Assembly: GCA_043767025.1 (NCBI GenBank)
Contig: JAYUHK010000233.1
Location: 1 to 29,259, forward strand
Direction of reading: 5' to 3'
From: JAYUHK01 sp043767025
GTDB lineage: Bacteria; Bacteroidota; Bacteroidia; Chitinophagales; Saprospiraceae
Length of the DNA: 29,259 nucleotides
Shown here: piece after piece, positions 9,801 to 17,983 of the stretch
Numbering within the stretch: position 1 is the first letter of the stretch
Layout: each line of letters begins with the position of its first letter
Program-made: the position numbers and the translations under genes
The notes under the pieces: generated by a model
Database searches by the model: none
What the model was told of the DNA's origin: nothing
The model's input: the letters and a program-made list of their open reading frames with translations, nothing else

Positions 9801-9986
9801 AAAACTGCCTGCCAAACGTCTTGCCCAACAGGAGCGATTACTTTTGGAGATAGAAATAACAAAGAGAGTTTGGTGTCGCAGCGAATCGTTTCGCCGTTGG
9901 TATATCAGGTTTTGGAGGAGGTAAACGTCCGCCCGAATGTCAATTATACCGCAAAAATCCACAACAGAGAAGAAAAATTTAGCTAA
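6801..9986 (+). CDS. actB: Alternative complex III subunit ActB, molybdopterin-oxidoreductase-like plus iron-sulfur protein
   Basis: A 1061-residue fusion. A twin-arginine signal 'NRRDFLKYLGFG' begins near residue 50 and is followed by 'TIAASC', so Cys70 may be a lipoprotein anchor. Residues about 85-740 resemble the molybdopterin oxidoreductase fold; ActB of this family carries no molybdenum cofactor. The C-terminal ferredoxin-like part (about 805-1020) has four cysteine groups: C817/C820/C823/C827, C872/C875/C880/C884, C904/C910/C914, and C974/C977/C1004/C1008. The third has only three cysteines in the usual spacing (CIGTRYCANNC), which fits three [4Fe-4S] and one [3Fe-4S] cluster as described for the family. 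It follows actA and precedes actC by 18 bases. It likely takes electrons from quinol at ActC and relays them to the ActA hemes. Confidence 0.93.
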   Translation: MKNQHKDVWVGAEEMTQDASFLEIARQEFIHQPIGEVLASDEAANIGTNRRDFLKYLGFGLGAATIAASCEIPVRRAIPYVVKPDAIVPGIANYYASSYVSGGDYAAILVKTREGRPIKIEGNSLSGVTKGGTSARTQAFVLSLYDTSRFQSAGRVKDGKIENLTWEVLDKEVKSKLNAGSSIRIVTGSVLSPTAKKVFEEFKAKYPNTKVVSYDAVSASALLDANQKCFGDRVVPNYRFDKAMCIVSFNADFLGTWISPVEFAAQYSENRKINTAELKEAKMSRHIQVESNMSLTGSNADNRILVRPSEQGAAIATLHNEIAALTGGVSISAPKVNEKAAAAFKKTAKELLENKGKSLVISASNNTGEQILVNKINQMLGNYGETIDFAAASLQRQGSDSDFQNFVKELESGSVSAVIVIDANPAFDAPNPEKFKAAFAKAALKISCAMAMDETTTICDYAAPTNHGLEAWGDAEPKRGHYSLIQPTIAQLFKTRQAEQSLLTWCESPNLKTTSDQPYFDYLKENWQKSLFPTQKRFASFQTFWDSCLHDGVYTVATAAKTPAFSADVSSVQIAAPSNNELEISIYETVNIGSGQHANNPWLQEMPDPIMRTVWGNYLSVPINWDGVNNFDGFKKLNDGDKVEVEINGVKKTCIVVRQFGQMQGTVAIGLGHGREVVGAAGRNIGTNVGSWLSVNSEGNTQYFATDVKMTGRTGTDDIFACVQYHHTMGVTGIDTETNQEINVDEKALGYKGYQGSLTKRSIIHHAHINEIEKFVEELKEQRTEFKDLNSKSLYPGHDYKYTLGHHWNMYVDLNACTGCGSCVVACMAENNVPVVGKREVHRHHEMTWLRIDRYYYGDVENPSVVYQPLMCQHCDSAPCENVCPVAATNHSSEGLNQMTYNRCIGTRYCANNCPYKVRRFNWLDYTNADMFAWNENAINGEDKNGLPFYGDNLTRMVLNPDVTVRSRGVIEKCSFCVQRIQEGKLTAKRETRQLREGDIKTACQTSCPTGAITFGDRNNKESLVSQRIVSPLVYQVLEEVNVRPNVNYTAKIHNREEKFS

Positions 9987-10004
9987 GGATAAAAAATAAA
10001 AAAT

Positions 10005-11456
10005 ATGAGTGCAGTAGTATCACCGGTAAGATTACCCTTAATTGAGGGCAACAAAACTTACCATCAAATTACGGAAGACATTTGCGCCCCCACAGAGCGG
10101 GTGCCGAGCAAATCATGGATTGTGGCGTTCATTGTGTCCGTCATCTTCTTGGGTTTGTACTTTTTTAGCGTCACTTGGACGATTTGGGTCGGCATTGGCT
10201 CATGGAACCTGAACCGAACTATCGGTTGGGGTTGGGACATTACCAATTTCGTCTGGTGGGTCGGTATCGGTCATGCAGGAACGCTCATTTCCGCCATCTT
10301 GTTGCTTTTTAGACAAAAATGGCGGACGGGTGTGAACCGAGCTGCGGAAGCAATGACTATTTTTGCGGTCATTTGTGCGGGACAGTTCCCACTGCTCCAC
10401 ATGGGACGAATCTGGATGGGATTTTTTATTTTTCCTTATCCGAACACGCGCGGACCACTCTGGGTGAATTTTAATTCGCCGTTGTTGTGGGACGTTTTTG
10501 CCATTTCGACCTACTTCACGGTATCGTTGTTGTTTTGGTACACAGGTTTAGTTCCCGATTTTGCTACTGTGCGCGACAGAGCGAGTGGCAAGCGCAAAAA
10601 AGTATATAATTTTCTTTCTTTCGGCTGGACAGGTAGTGCAAAACACTGGCAGCGTTGGGAATCCCTTTCGTTGGTTTTGGCTGGACTTTCCACTCCGTTG
10701 GTACTTTCCGTGCATACGATAGTAAGTTTTGACTTTGCTACGTCTGTTATTCCGGGCTGGCACACGACTATTTTTCCGCCGTATTTTGTTGCGGGAGCGA
10801 TTTTTTCTGGCTTCGCAATGGTTTTAACCTTGATGTTGATAGCTCGAAAAGTATTGAACTTGGAAGAATACATCACGCTCGAACACATCGAATCCATGAA
10901 CCGCGTCATACTTTTGACGGGAACAATCGTCGGGGTCGCGTACCTCACGGAGCTTTTCATCGCTTGGTATTCAGGATATGTTTACGAACAATTTGCGTTT
11001 TACAACCGTGCGTTGGGACCTTACTGGTGGTCGTATTTCGGTATGATGTCTTGTAACGTACTTTCGCCGCAAATATTTTGGGTGAAAAAATACCGCCGCA
11101 ATGTCACACTCACGTTTATAATGTCTATTTTCATCAATATCGGAATGTGGTTTGAGCGTTTTGTAATTATCGCCACCACTTTGGCGCGAGATTATTTGCC
11201 ATCAAGCTGGAGTTATTATTCCCCGAGTTGGGTGGAAATATGTGTATTTTTGGGTTCTTTGGGTTTGTTTTTCACTTGCTTTTTGATTTTCGCCCGCGTT
11301 GCGCCAGTAGTCGCCATCGCCGAAGTAAAAAGTATCTTGAAAGCAGCAGGCGACCAATATATTGGACCCAATGCAGTACACACACATCATCACGATGAAC
11401 ACGAAATGGTACAAATCGCAAGCAATCACGATGAGAATGGCGGACATCAGCATTAA
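10005..11456 (+). CDS. actC: Alternative complex III subunit ActC, NrfD/PsrC-like quinol-binding membrane protein
   Basis: A 483-residue integral membrane protein with about ten hydrophobic segments, of the NrfD/PsrC family. 'VWWVGIGHAGTLISA' near residues 82-96 is the characteristic family stretch, and 'HMGRIWMGFFIFPYPNTRGP' follows. In ACIII, ActC supplies the periplasm-facing menaquinol site next to the ActB clusters. The start is preceded by an A-rich leader (AAAAATAAAAAAT). The C-terminal tail is histidine-rich ('HTHHHDEHE' and 'HDENGGHQH'), possibly only a feature of the soluble tail. A 143-base A/T-rich spacer separates it from actD. Confidence 0.93.
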   Translation: MSAVVSPVRLPLIEGNKTYHQITEDICAPTERVPSKSWIVAFIVSVIFLGLYFFSVTWTIWVGIGSWNLNRTIGWGWDITNFVWWVGIGHAGTLISAILLLFRQKWRTGVNRAAEAMTIFAVICAGQFPLLHMGRIWMGFFIFPYPNTRGPLWVNFNSPLLWDVFAISTYFTVSLLFWYTGLVPDFATVRDRASGKRKKVYNFLSFGWTGSAKHWQRWESLSLVLAGLSTPLVLSVHTIVSFDFATSVIPGWHTTIFPPYFVAGAIFSGFAMVLTLMLIARKVLNLEEYITLEHIESMNRVILLTGTIVGVAYLTELFIAWYSGYVYEQFAFYNRALGPYWWSYFGMMSCNVLSPQIFWVKKYRRNVTLTFIMSIFINIGMWFERFVIIATTLARDYLPSSWSYYSPSWVEICVFLGSLGLFFTCFLIFARVAPVVAIAEVKSILKAAGDQYIGPNAVHTHHHDEHEMVQIASNHDENGGHQH

Positions 11457-11599
11457 TCACACGAATAGGTTTTCTTTGAAATAGTTGAAAATTATTTTAA
11501 AGAATAGCTGTTTTTGAAAAAGTCATATATTTTTTGATAATCAACAATATATGATAATTAAAAATTAATAACTCAAAACTCATAACTACTTAATCATAT

Positions 11600-12130
11600 A
11601 TGAGAAGTTTAAATAAAGAAGTATTGTTCGGACTCTACAACGACGAAACCGAACTTTTGGCAGCCGTCCAGAGAGCAAATGTGGAGCATTTGGACATCAT
11701 GGACGTTTATACGCCTTTTCCTGTGCATGGGCTCGACCCTTTGCTCGGCTTGGAGGAGTCGCGCTTGCATCAAGCGGGTTTCGTGTATGGTCTGACGGGA
11801 ACGCTGACCGCTTTCGGCTTTATGACGTGGGTTTTTACTCGCGATTGGCCCATTATTTTCGGCGGAAAACCATATTGGTCGGTGCCAGCTTTCATTCCGA
11901 TTACTTTCGAGCTAACGGTTTTGTTTGCAGCTATCGGAATGGTGGTTACGTTTTATACCGTTTGCGGTATGGGACCGGGCATCTCGAATCCTACTTTGGA
12001 CGACCGCATTACGGACGATAAATTTTGCGTAGCTTTCGATACCAACGGTTTGGACGCTGCGCAAGTAGATAATTTACGCGGATTTTTTGCTCGCACGCGC
12101 GCAGCAGAAGTCAATATGAAGTCTATTTAA
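11600..12130 (+). CDS. actD: Alternative complex III subunit ActD (DUF3341)
   Basis: A 176-residue protein of the DUF3341 family. An N-terminal soluble part begins 'LFGLYNDETELLAAVQRA', matching the typical ActD opening. 'DVYTPFPVHGLD' and 'SRLHQAGFVYGLTG' are family signatures. Two hydrophobic helices (about 74-90 and 105-125) form a transmembrane hairpin, and the C-terminal part carries 'DDRITDDKFCVAF'. ActD is a peripheral and anchoring subunit without known cofactors. The order after actC and before actE is the usual one. The longer upstream spacer (143 bases) shows no convincing promoter. Confidence 0.92.
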   Translation: MRSLNKEVLFGLYNDETELLAAVQRANVEHLDIMDVYTPFPVHGLDPLLGLEESRLHQAGFVYGLTGTLTAFGFMTWVFTRDWPIIFGGKPYWSVPAFIPITFELTVLFAAIGMVVTFYTVCGMGPGISNPTLDDRITDDKFCVAFDTNGLDAAQVDNLRGFFARTRAAEVNMKSI

Positions 12131-12260
12131 GAAATGCGCACAAAATAAACTACCCATTTCCTCAAATAAATTGAGTATTTTATTTTTATTCATTCCAAAA
12201 AGACTTCGTGTAGTGATTTTTTTAAAAAGAATTGTTTTTATTTTTATGTCAATTAATAAA

Positions 12261-13115
12261 ATGAAAAATAGTAGTTTAATATTTCTCTTTTTGGGTAGCA
12301 CGATGCTTGCTACTTCGTTTTCGGCTTGCGGACCTGCGGGCGGAAAATCTGCCGGACACGAGTATATTCCCGACATGGCACACTCTGTGGCTTACGAGCC
12401 AAACGTAATGGACGACTATAAGCGCAACCACTGGGACGCTGCAAGCACCAAGTCGCTCAAAGAACTTTCTACACCCCACAAACCAGTAGCAGGAACTATT
12501 GCACGCGGATATGCGGGAATTTCGATGGCGGGCGATTATGTTGCGCAAGCCGAAATGATGAAAAACCTCAAAGGACAAAAATCATTACAGGAAATCTCTG
12601 TCCCCGTCAACGGAAGCGTGCCGTATTACTATGCGGATACCGAAGATGAGCGCAAGCGTGCAATCGCCGAAATCACCAAAAATCCGTACCCAATCACCAA
12701 AAAGGGTTTGGCAAAAGGAAAGGAACTTTATAACGTCTTTTGCGGCATTTGCCACGGCGAAAAAGGCATGGGAAATGGCTATTTGTACGAAAGTCCAGTA
12801 GCAAAATATCCTGCCGCCCCCGCCAATTTAGTCTCTGATGATTTGATAGGGTCTTCCGAAGGTCGCTACTATCACGCCATTATGTACGGAAAAAACGTGA
12901 TGGGCGCCTACAAAGATAAGGTCAGCTATGAAGAACGCTGGCAAGTAATCCACTATATTCGTGCGCTCCAAGCAACGAGCAAGACGCTGAAATACGACGA
13001 AACCGAAAATACACTCAACCAAACGGGCGTTCCGTACTCCAAGATTGTTGCTTCGATTAGTCCAGCATCTGCGGCGACAGTGGCGGTGGTAGAGAAAAAA
13101 GTAGAAAAAAAATAA
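12261..13115 (+). CDS. actE: Alternative complex III subunit ActE, monoheme cytochrome c lipoprotein
   Basis: A 284-residue protein from ATG 12261; an earlier ATG at 12246 is in frame and possible, but 12261 gives a clean lipoprotein signal ('LFLGSTMLATSFSAC', anchor Cys23). The frame stays open back to a TTG at 12171, which would spoil the signal. The heme motif CGICH is at residues 161-165, and Met in 'IMYGKNVMGAY' further on is the likely second axial ligand. In ACIII, ActE is the exposed monoheme subunit that hands electrons to the oxidase or a soluble carrier. It begins 130 bases after actD and ends in an Ala/Lys-rich tail. Confidence 0.9.
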   Translation: MKNSSLIFLFLGSTMLATSFSACGPAGGKSAGHEYIPDMAHSVAYEPNVMDDYKRNHWDAASTKSLKELSTPHKPVAGTIARGYAGISMAGDYVAQAEMMKNLKGQKSLQEISVPVNGSVPYYYADTEDERKRAIAEITKNPYPITKKGLAKGKELYNVFCGICHGEKGMGNGYLYESPVAKYPAAPANLVSDDLIGSSEGRYYHAIMYGKNVMGAYKDKVSYEERWQVIHYIRALQATSKTLKYDETENTLNQTGVPYSKIVASISPASAATVAVVEKKVEKK

Positions 13116-13131
13116 TAATATTAAATCAATA

Positions 13132-13154
13132 TTTTTCTGTGAAATACAGAAAAA
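13132..13154 (+). terminator. A/T-rich hairpin between actE and actF
   Basis: TTTTTCTGT (13132-13140) pairs with ACAGAAAAA (13146-13154) around a 5-base loop. A second short stem, TCCTG/CAGGA (13178-13182 and 13192-13196), is followed by five T. Neither is strong enough for an efficient terminator; they could lower transcription into actF or protect the actE 3' end. Confidence 0.3.
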
Positions 13155-13216
13155 TGAATTGCTAAATTTTAACTTTTTCCTGCCGCAAAGTCAGGATTTT
13201 TGTAAAATAAAAAATT

Positions 13217-14488
13217 ATGAATCAGTTTGTATTTGAAACAAAACAGCGCAATTTTTTTCTTGGCATGATGGCTTTGGGAGTGTTGTGTATGATAATGACT
13301 TTTTTCAGCGACGATGCGCTGCACACGCGCTTTTGGTCGAATTTTTTGCACAACTCGCTGTTTTTTACTGGAATAGCCTTTACTGCGGTGCTTTTTTATT
13401 GCGCCCAAATCATTGCGTATTCGGGTTGGATAACCGTTTTTAAAAGACTTTGGGAGGCTGCGTCGCAGTTTCTAATAGTTGGTTTGGTTCTGATGGGAGT
13501 TATCGTGGCTGGAGTTTGGGGACATTTTCACCATCTTTACCATTGGGCGGACGCTCCAGAAGTCATAAAAGACGAAGTTTTGCGCCACAAAGCAGCCTTT
13601 TTGAATCCAGTTTGGTACACAGTGGCTACTTTTGTATTCGGCGGAGCTTGGTATTTTTGGGCAGCCAAAATGCGTAAAATCTCTATCGAACAAGACGAAT
13701 ACGGCACGACGGAGTACAAACCCTATTACAAATCCAAGGTTTGGGCAGCTGCTTTTTTGCCGATAGGCGGATTCACGAGTGCGGCAGTGATATGGCAGTG
13801 GGTAATGTCGCTTGATGCACACTGGTACAGCACGATGTTTGCGTGGTACACGACTATTAGTTGGTTGGTCACGATGATTGCATTCACCATTTTGTTGATA
13901 ATTTACTTAAAATCAAAAGGATATTACCAAGAAATCACGCGAGAACATTTGCACGATTTAGGAAAATATATGTTTGCGTTCAGCGTATTTTGGACGTATT
14001 TGTGGTTTTCACAGTTCATGTTGATTTGGTACGGCAACATCGGGGAGGAAACAGTTTACTTCCAAAATCGAATGGATAATTATCCAGTCCTTTATTGGGG
14101 CAACTTATTGATGAATTTTGTGTTACCATTCTTGATATTATTGCGCAACGACACAAAGAGAAAATATGGCTCTTTGATATTCACGGCATCGTTGATTTTC
14201 TTTGGTCACTGGTGGGACTTTTTCCAGATGGTAAAACCCGGAGCTTTACATACCGCTCACGAAGCGATTGCCAGAATGTCACCAGTTGTAGTCGGTGGTA
14301 ATGAGGAGGCAGCCAAGCACGGCGCGGAGTTTTTGATGGGATTCACGATTCCGGGCTTGTTGGAAATAGGGACATTCGTAGGTTTCATCGGTTTGTTTTT
14401 GTATGTGATGTTTCACAATTTAACCAAAGCAGGATTAGTACCTAAAAACGATCCATTTTTGGCAGAAAGTTTGCAACACCACGTTTAA
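13217..14488 (+). CDS. actF: Alternative complex III subunit ActF, NrfD/PsrC-like membrane protein
   Basis: A 423-residue integral membrane protein with about ten hydrophobic segments, homologous in plan to ActC. It lacks the first Cys or heme motifs, as expected for a subunit without cofactors. 'GVWGHFHHLYHW' near 97-108 and 'AVIWQWVMSLDAHWYSTMF' near 194-212 are typical of ActF. It closes the act operon. ActC and ActF are proposed to form the membrane core, with ActF holding a possible proton path. No strong terminator follows; the gene is separated from coxB by 337 bases containing a palindromic repeat and a promoter-like box. Confidence 0.92.
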   Translation: MNQFVFETKQRNFFLGMMALGVLCMIMTFFSDDALHTRFWSNFLHNSLFFTGIAFTAVLFYCAQIIAYSGWITVFKRLWEAASQFLIVGLVLMGVIVAGVWGHFHHLYHWADAPEVIKDEVLRHKAAFLNPVWYTVATFVFGGAWYFWAAKMRKISIEQDEYGTTEYKPYYKSKVWAAAFLPIGGFTSAAVIWQWVMSLDAHWYSTMFAWYTTISWLVTMIAFTILLIIYLKSKGYYQEITREHLHDLGKYMFAFSVFWTYLWFSQFMLIWYGNIGEETVYFQNRMDNYPVLYWGNLLMNFVLPFLILLRNDTKRKYGSLIFTASLIFFGHWWDFFQMVKPGALHTAHEAIARMSPVVVGGNEEAAKHGAEFLMGFTIPGLLEIGTFVGFIGLFLYVMFHNLTKAGLVPKNDPFLAESLQHHV

Positions 14489-14530
14489 GGAATGAAGAGA
14501 AAATAAGGTACTGAATATTATGACGCAGAA

Positions 14531-14648
14531 TTTTGGGTCAAAACAAGGCAGATTTAAGGCGCGATGCCGAGCATCGTAACGAAAATCTAATGCAGTTTTG
14601 ACTAAAAAGATAAGTCAGAAATACAGTAACTTGTTTTGGACGCGTTCC
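14531..14648. repeat. REP-like nested palindromic intergenic element
   Basis: Three nested arms are visible: GTCAAAAC (14537-14544) with GTTTTGAC (14595-14602); AGATTT (14550-14555) with AAATCT (14583-14588); and CGATGC (14562-14567) with GCATCG (14571-14576) around a 3-base loop. The DNA or RNA could fold into a hairpin of nearly 80 bases. The flank at 14625-14648 recurs inverted at 5168-5190, and TTTTGACTAAAAA (14596-14608) recurs at 5148-5160, which marks a dispersed family. It could act as a REP-type element, a 3' end stabiliser for act mRNA or a partial terminator. No transposase lies nearby. Confidence 0.6.
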
Positions 14649-14772
14649 TAATCAACTTATTGAGAGCAGAATGTTTTACGATAAATTAGAAACTGAAGTC
14701 GATGCGCTTATTTTTAATTTGTCTAAATAATAAAAATTCAATAAAACAATAGATTTTTTTATCGAACAGGAC

Positions 14773-14780
14773 TAATTTTG
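14773..14780 (+). promoter_or_regulatory. -7 box of a candidate cox operon promoter
   Basis: TAATTTTG fits TAnnTTTG exactly and lies 45 bases before the coxB ATG. No TTTG is found at the proper -33 distance, so this is a partial match. Confidence 0.4.
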
Positions 14781-14825
14781 TACCTGAAATCATACCTTTC
14801 GATTTATTAAAAATAATAATTAAAA

Positions 14826-16010
14826 ATGACAGCTTTAATCGTAATTTTATGTTTGGTGTTGGTGGCTATCGTCATCGTGCAGATAGCAAGAGCAACCGAG
14901 TTAGCCTCCAAAATTAGGGGCGAAGAAGAAGCCCAGCGCGCAAGTGATTACTGGAACTCTCGTATCGGAGTAGGCTTTGTGGTACTTTTCTTGGTGGGTT
15001 GCATTTGGTCAGCTTTGCACTATCAAAACGTTATGTTGGGTTACGGACCACACGAAGCAGCCTCCGCACACGGCGGCTCTTTGGATAGACTATTCAATGT
15101 AACCCTATTTTTTACGGGCATCGTGTTCGTACTTACCCACATTGCATTGTTTTGGTTTGCTTACAAATATCGCGGGCAAAAAGGACGCGTAGCACTCTTT
15201 ATGCCCCACGACAACCGTTTGGAAATGATTTGGACGGCTATTCCGGCAGTCGTAATGACTTTTTTGGTAGTCGGCGGCTTACAAGCATGGAATACCGTGA
15301 TGGCGGACGTGAAACCCAACGAGGAAATAATAGAAATCGAAGCCACAGGATACCAATTTGCTTGGGCAATTCGTTATCCAGGGGTTGATAATAAGTTGGG
15401 AACAAAAGACTATAAAAAAATATCACCGACCAATGATATTGGACAGGACTGGACAGATAATAAAAACTGGGACGATTTCAAACCAACTGAAATCGTGTTG
15501 CCAGTCGGCAAAAAAGTTCGTGTGCGTGTCACTGCGAGAGATGTGTTGCACAATTTCTTTTTGCCACACTTTCGGGTAAAAATGGACGCAGTGCCGGGAA
15601 TGCCGACGTATTTTGTTTTTACTCCTATTAAGACGAGTGAAGAATACAGACAAGAGCTGCGCAAATACGACGAATACAACGAACCGAATGACCCAAAGGA
15701 ACCAGATGGCAAAAAACGCTGGGAAGCATTTACCTACGAGTTGGCTTGTGCGGAGCTTTGCGGAAAAGGACATTTTAGTATGAGAATGCCTGTACGAGTG
15801 GTTTCGGAAGATGAATACAAGGCGTGGATGAAAGAACAAAAACCAGCGTATTCAAACATTCGCAACACAGACGAAGATCCGTTCAAAGGTCAAGCGTTGC
15901 CGATAGACCCAAAAGTAGAGGTCAAACCGGATAGTACGGCATCGCCGAAGGTAGTCGCAACGGCAGCTCCAGCAAAATCTGCTGCTGCACCGACTCCGAC
16001 GAAAAAATAA
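14826..16010 (+). CDS. coxB: Cytochrome c oxidase subunit II (CuA subunit)
   Basis: A 394-residue subunit II of the aa3-type oxidase. It has an extra N-terminal hydrophobic helix (about 2-20), then two or three further membrane segments (about 47-63, 92-112, 133-155) and the periplasmic cupredoxin domain. CuA ligands are H242 ('VLHNFF'), C308, C312, H316 and M319, with E310 supplying its main-chain carbonyl, in the pattern CAELCGKGHFSM. A charged insert of about 30 residues ('RQELRKYDEYNEPNDPKEPD') lies just before the CuA cysteine loop. The tail is Ala/Pro/Lys-rich, and no cytochrome c domain is fused. The subunit accepts electrons from the ACIII hemes. It opens the cox operon and is followed by coxA after 91 bases. 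Confidence 0.93.
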   Translation: MTALIVILCLVLVAIVIVQIARATELASKIRGEEEAQRASDYWNSRIGVGFVVLFLVGCIWSALHYQNVMLGYGPHEAASAHGGSLDRLFNVTLFFTGIVFVLTHIALFWFAYKYRGQKGRVALFMPHDNRLEMIWTAIPAVVMTFLVVGGLQAWNTVMADVKPNEEIIEIEATGYQFAWAIRYPGVDNKLGTKDYKKISPTNDIGQDWTDNKNWDDFKPTEIVLPVGKKVRVRVTARDVLHNFFLPHFRVKMDAVPGMPTYFVFTPIKTSEEYRQELRKYDEYNEPNDPKEPDGKKRWEAFTYELACAELCGKGHFSMRMPVRVVSEDEYKAWMKEQKPAYSNIRNTDEDPFKGQALPIDPKVEVKPDSTASPKVVATAAPAKSAAAPTPTKK

Positions 16011-16030
16011 TTTTTCGATACTTCGAAAAA
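16011..16030 (+). other. Hairpin directly after the coxB stop
   Basis: TTTTTCGA (16011-16018) and TCGAAAAA (16023-16030) form a perfect 8-base stem with loop TACT, immediately after the TAA. No T-run follows, so it is more likely an mRNA-stabilising or processing stem than a terminator. Weak promoter boxes (TTTG 16047-16050 and TATTTTGG 16068-16075) follow before coxA. Confidence 0.4.
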
Positions 16031-16101
16031 ACAATTTATAGAAAATTTTGTATTTCATAGATACACCTATTTTGGTAAAAAGATTTTAATTTTTAATTAG
16101 C

Positions 16102-17958
16102 ATGGCTACTCTAACAGCAACCACAGCTCCGACTAAGGAGGAAAAATTAATCCAAGAATATGGTTTTGAAGACCATTTCCACGACCATCATCATGGCGAT
16201 AAATATCAGTCGAACTTTGTGACGACTTATATTTTTAGCCAAGACCACAAGATGATTTCCAAACAATTCCTCATCACAGGTATGATTTGGGCATTGATTG
16301 GCGCGGGTATGTCTATCATCTTTCGCTTGCAACTCGGTTTTCCGGAGGAAAGTCTGGCGTGGCTAAAACCTCTTTTAGGAAAATGGATTGTAGTAAACGA
16401 AGCGGGAATAGGAACTTTGGCACCCGAATTTTACTACGCCTTAGTAACGATGCACGGTACAATTATCGTGTTCTTTGTACTTACGGCTGGTTTGAGCGGT
16501 ACATTTAGCAACCTTCTTATTCCATTACAAGTCGGTGCGCGGGATATGGCATCGGGCTTTTTGAATATGTTGTCGTATTGGTTCTTCTTTATGGCAAGTG
16601 TAGTAATGATGTACTCACTGTTTCTCAACACAGGTCCGTTTTCGGGTGGCTGGACGGCATATCCGCCGTTGAGTGCGTTGCCGCAAGCATCGGACGGCTC
16701 TAAAACAGGAATGACACTTTGGATTGTCAGTTTAGTTCTGTTCGTGGTGTCGGTACTTCTCGGAGGTATCAACTATGTCACAACAGTATTAAACTTGAGA
16801 ACCGTCGGAATGACGATGTGGCGTTTGCCGCTCACTATTTGGGCGTTTTTTGTGACTGCTATCTTGGGTATATTATCTTTCCCAGTGTTGGCATCGGCTT
16901 TTTTCCTATTGACATTCGACCGCAGTTTGGGAACAAGTTTTTATTTGAGTGAAATATTCATTGACGGAAAAGCATTGGACAATGTAGGCGGAAGCCCAAT
17001 TTTGTACCAACACTTGTTTTGGTTTTTAGGACACCCCGAAGTGTATATCATTATTTTGCCAGCGATGGGAATTGTGTCAGAGGTATTGTCTGTCCATGCT
17101 CGCAAGCCAGTTTTTGGTTATAAAGCGATGGTGTTTTCGATATTAGCAATCGGATTTTTGGCGTTCATCGTTTGGGCGCACCACATGTTCCTTTCAGGAG
17201 TCAATCCGTTTATTGCGAATTTCTTCGTAGTTTTCACACTTATTATTGCTGTTCCTTCGGCGGTAAAAGTGTTCAACTGGATAGCGACACTTTACGGAGG
17301 AAACATACGTTTCAACTCTGCGATGTTGTTCGCCATTGGATTCGTTTCGATGTTCATCTCGGGCGGTTTGACAGGAATTTTCTTGGGCAACTCCGCGATT
17401 GATATTCAGATGACAGATACTTATTTTGTAGTGGCTCACTTCCACATTGTGATGGGTATTGCAGCGTTCTTCGGTATGTTTGCAGGTATTTATCACTGGT
17501 TTCCGAAGTTGTACGGACGCTTTATGAACGAAACTTTGGGTAAGATTCACTTTTGGGGAACGCTCATTGGTGCTTATGCTATATTTTGGCCCATGCACTA
17601 TATGGGAATGGCGGGCGTACCACGTCGTTACTACAAGTTCGACGTGTTCGAGTCTTTCTCTCACTTCAAGGAGATGAACCAGTTCATTACCATTGCGGCG
17701 ATTGTAGTTTTTGCTTTGCAGGTTTTATTTGTTATTAATTTCTTTTACAGCATCTGGAAAGGAAAGAAAATGACCGAAAAAAATCCTTATGGCGCAACAA
17801 CTCTCGAATGGACAACTCCAATCGAACACGTTCACGGCAACTGGTATGGAAAAATTCCTTCGGTACACCGTTGGGCTTATGACTACGGAAAAGGTGGAGT
17901 GGAATTTACGCCACAGATTCAGCCTATGGCTGAAGGCGAAAAAGACGGCGGACATTAA
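16102..17958 (+). CDS. coxA: Cytochrome c oxidase subunit I, A1-type heme-copper oxidase
   Basis: A 618-residue catalytic subunit that reduces oxygen to water and pumps protons. Ligands are visible: H118 ('MHGTI') and H448 for low-spin heme a, H446 for heme a3, and H311, H360 and H361 for CuB. Y315 in H311-P-E-V-Y is the residue cross-linked to the CuB histidine. E313 in 'GHPEVY' marks the A1 class, with the glutamate of the D proton channel. The N-terminal ~35 residues are soluble and rich in His and Asp ('HFHDHHHGD'), and the C-terminal tail is also soluble. It lies in the cox operon 25 bases before the heme O synthase gene. Confidence 0.96.
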   Translation: MATLTATTAPTKEEKLIQEYGFEDHFHDHHHGDKYQSNFVTTYIFSQDHKMISKQFLITGMIWALIGAGMSIIFRLQLGFPEESLAWLKPLLGKWIVVNEAGIGTLAPEFYYALVTMHGTIIVFFVLTAGLSGTFSNLLIPLQVGARDMASGFLNMLSYWFFFMASVVMMYSLFLNTGPFSGGWTAYPPLSALPQASDGSKTGMTLWIVSLVLFVVSVLLGGINYVTTVLNLRTVGMTMWRLPLTIWAFFVTAILGILSFPVLASAFFLLTFDRSLGTSFYLSEIFIDGKALDNVGGSPILYQHLFWFLGHPEVYIIILPAMGIVSEVLSVHARKPVFGYKAMVFSILAIGFLAFIVWAHHMFLSGVNPFIANFFVVFTLIIAVPSAVKVFNWIATLYGGNIRFNSAMLFAIGFVSMFISGGLTGIFLGNSAIDIQMTDTYFVVAHFHIVMGIAAFFGMFAGIYHWFPKLYGRFMNETLGKIHFWGTLIGAYAIFWPMHYMGMAGVPRRYYKFDVFESFSHFKEMNQFITIAAIVVFALQVLFVINFFYSIWKGKKMTEKNPYGATTLEWTTPIEHVHGNWYGKIPSVHRWAYDYGKGGVEFTPQIQPMAEGEKDGGH

Positions 17959-17983
17959 TTTTTTTTAGAAATAAAAATACAAA

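Larger units (their letters stand above)
14489..14825. other. Gene-free spacer between actF and coxB
   Basis: This is the only stretch over 300 bases without a gene. It holds the nested palindrome and its flank at 14531-14648, then A/T-rich sequence with a -7-like box at 14773-14780. A 19-codon ATG frame at 14671-14730 looks like chance. No RNA gene was recognised. Confidence 0.6.

Noticed and set aside
8880..9962. Long open frame of 360 codons on the minus strand inside actB
   Set aside because: It is fully antisense to the cysteine-cluster region of ActB, has no recognisable domain and low-complexity Ile/Val/Thr runs as expected from mirrored codon use.
11523..11554. TCATATATT/AATATATGA inverted repeat before actD
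   Set aside because: Perfect 9-base arms but only A/T pairs apart from one C-G pair and a 14-base loop in very A/T-rich DNA; likely chance, no regulator link.
12171..12260. Upstream extension of actE to a TTG start
   Set aside because: It would put 30 residues before a good lipoprotein signal; ATG 12261 explains the protein better.
14671..14730. 19-codon frame MFYDKLETEVDALIFNLSK in the actF-coxB spacer
   Set aside because: Too short, no clear start signal or domain; probably chance, perhaps a gene relic.
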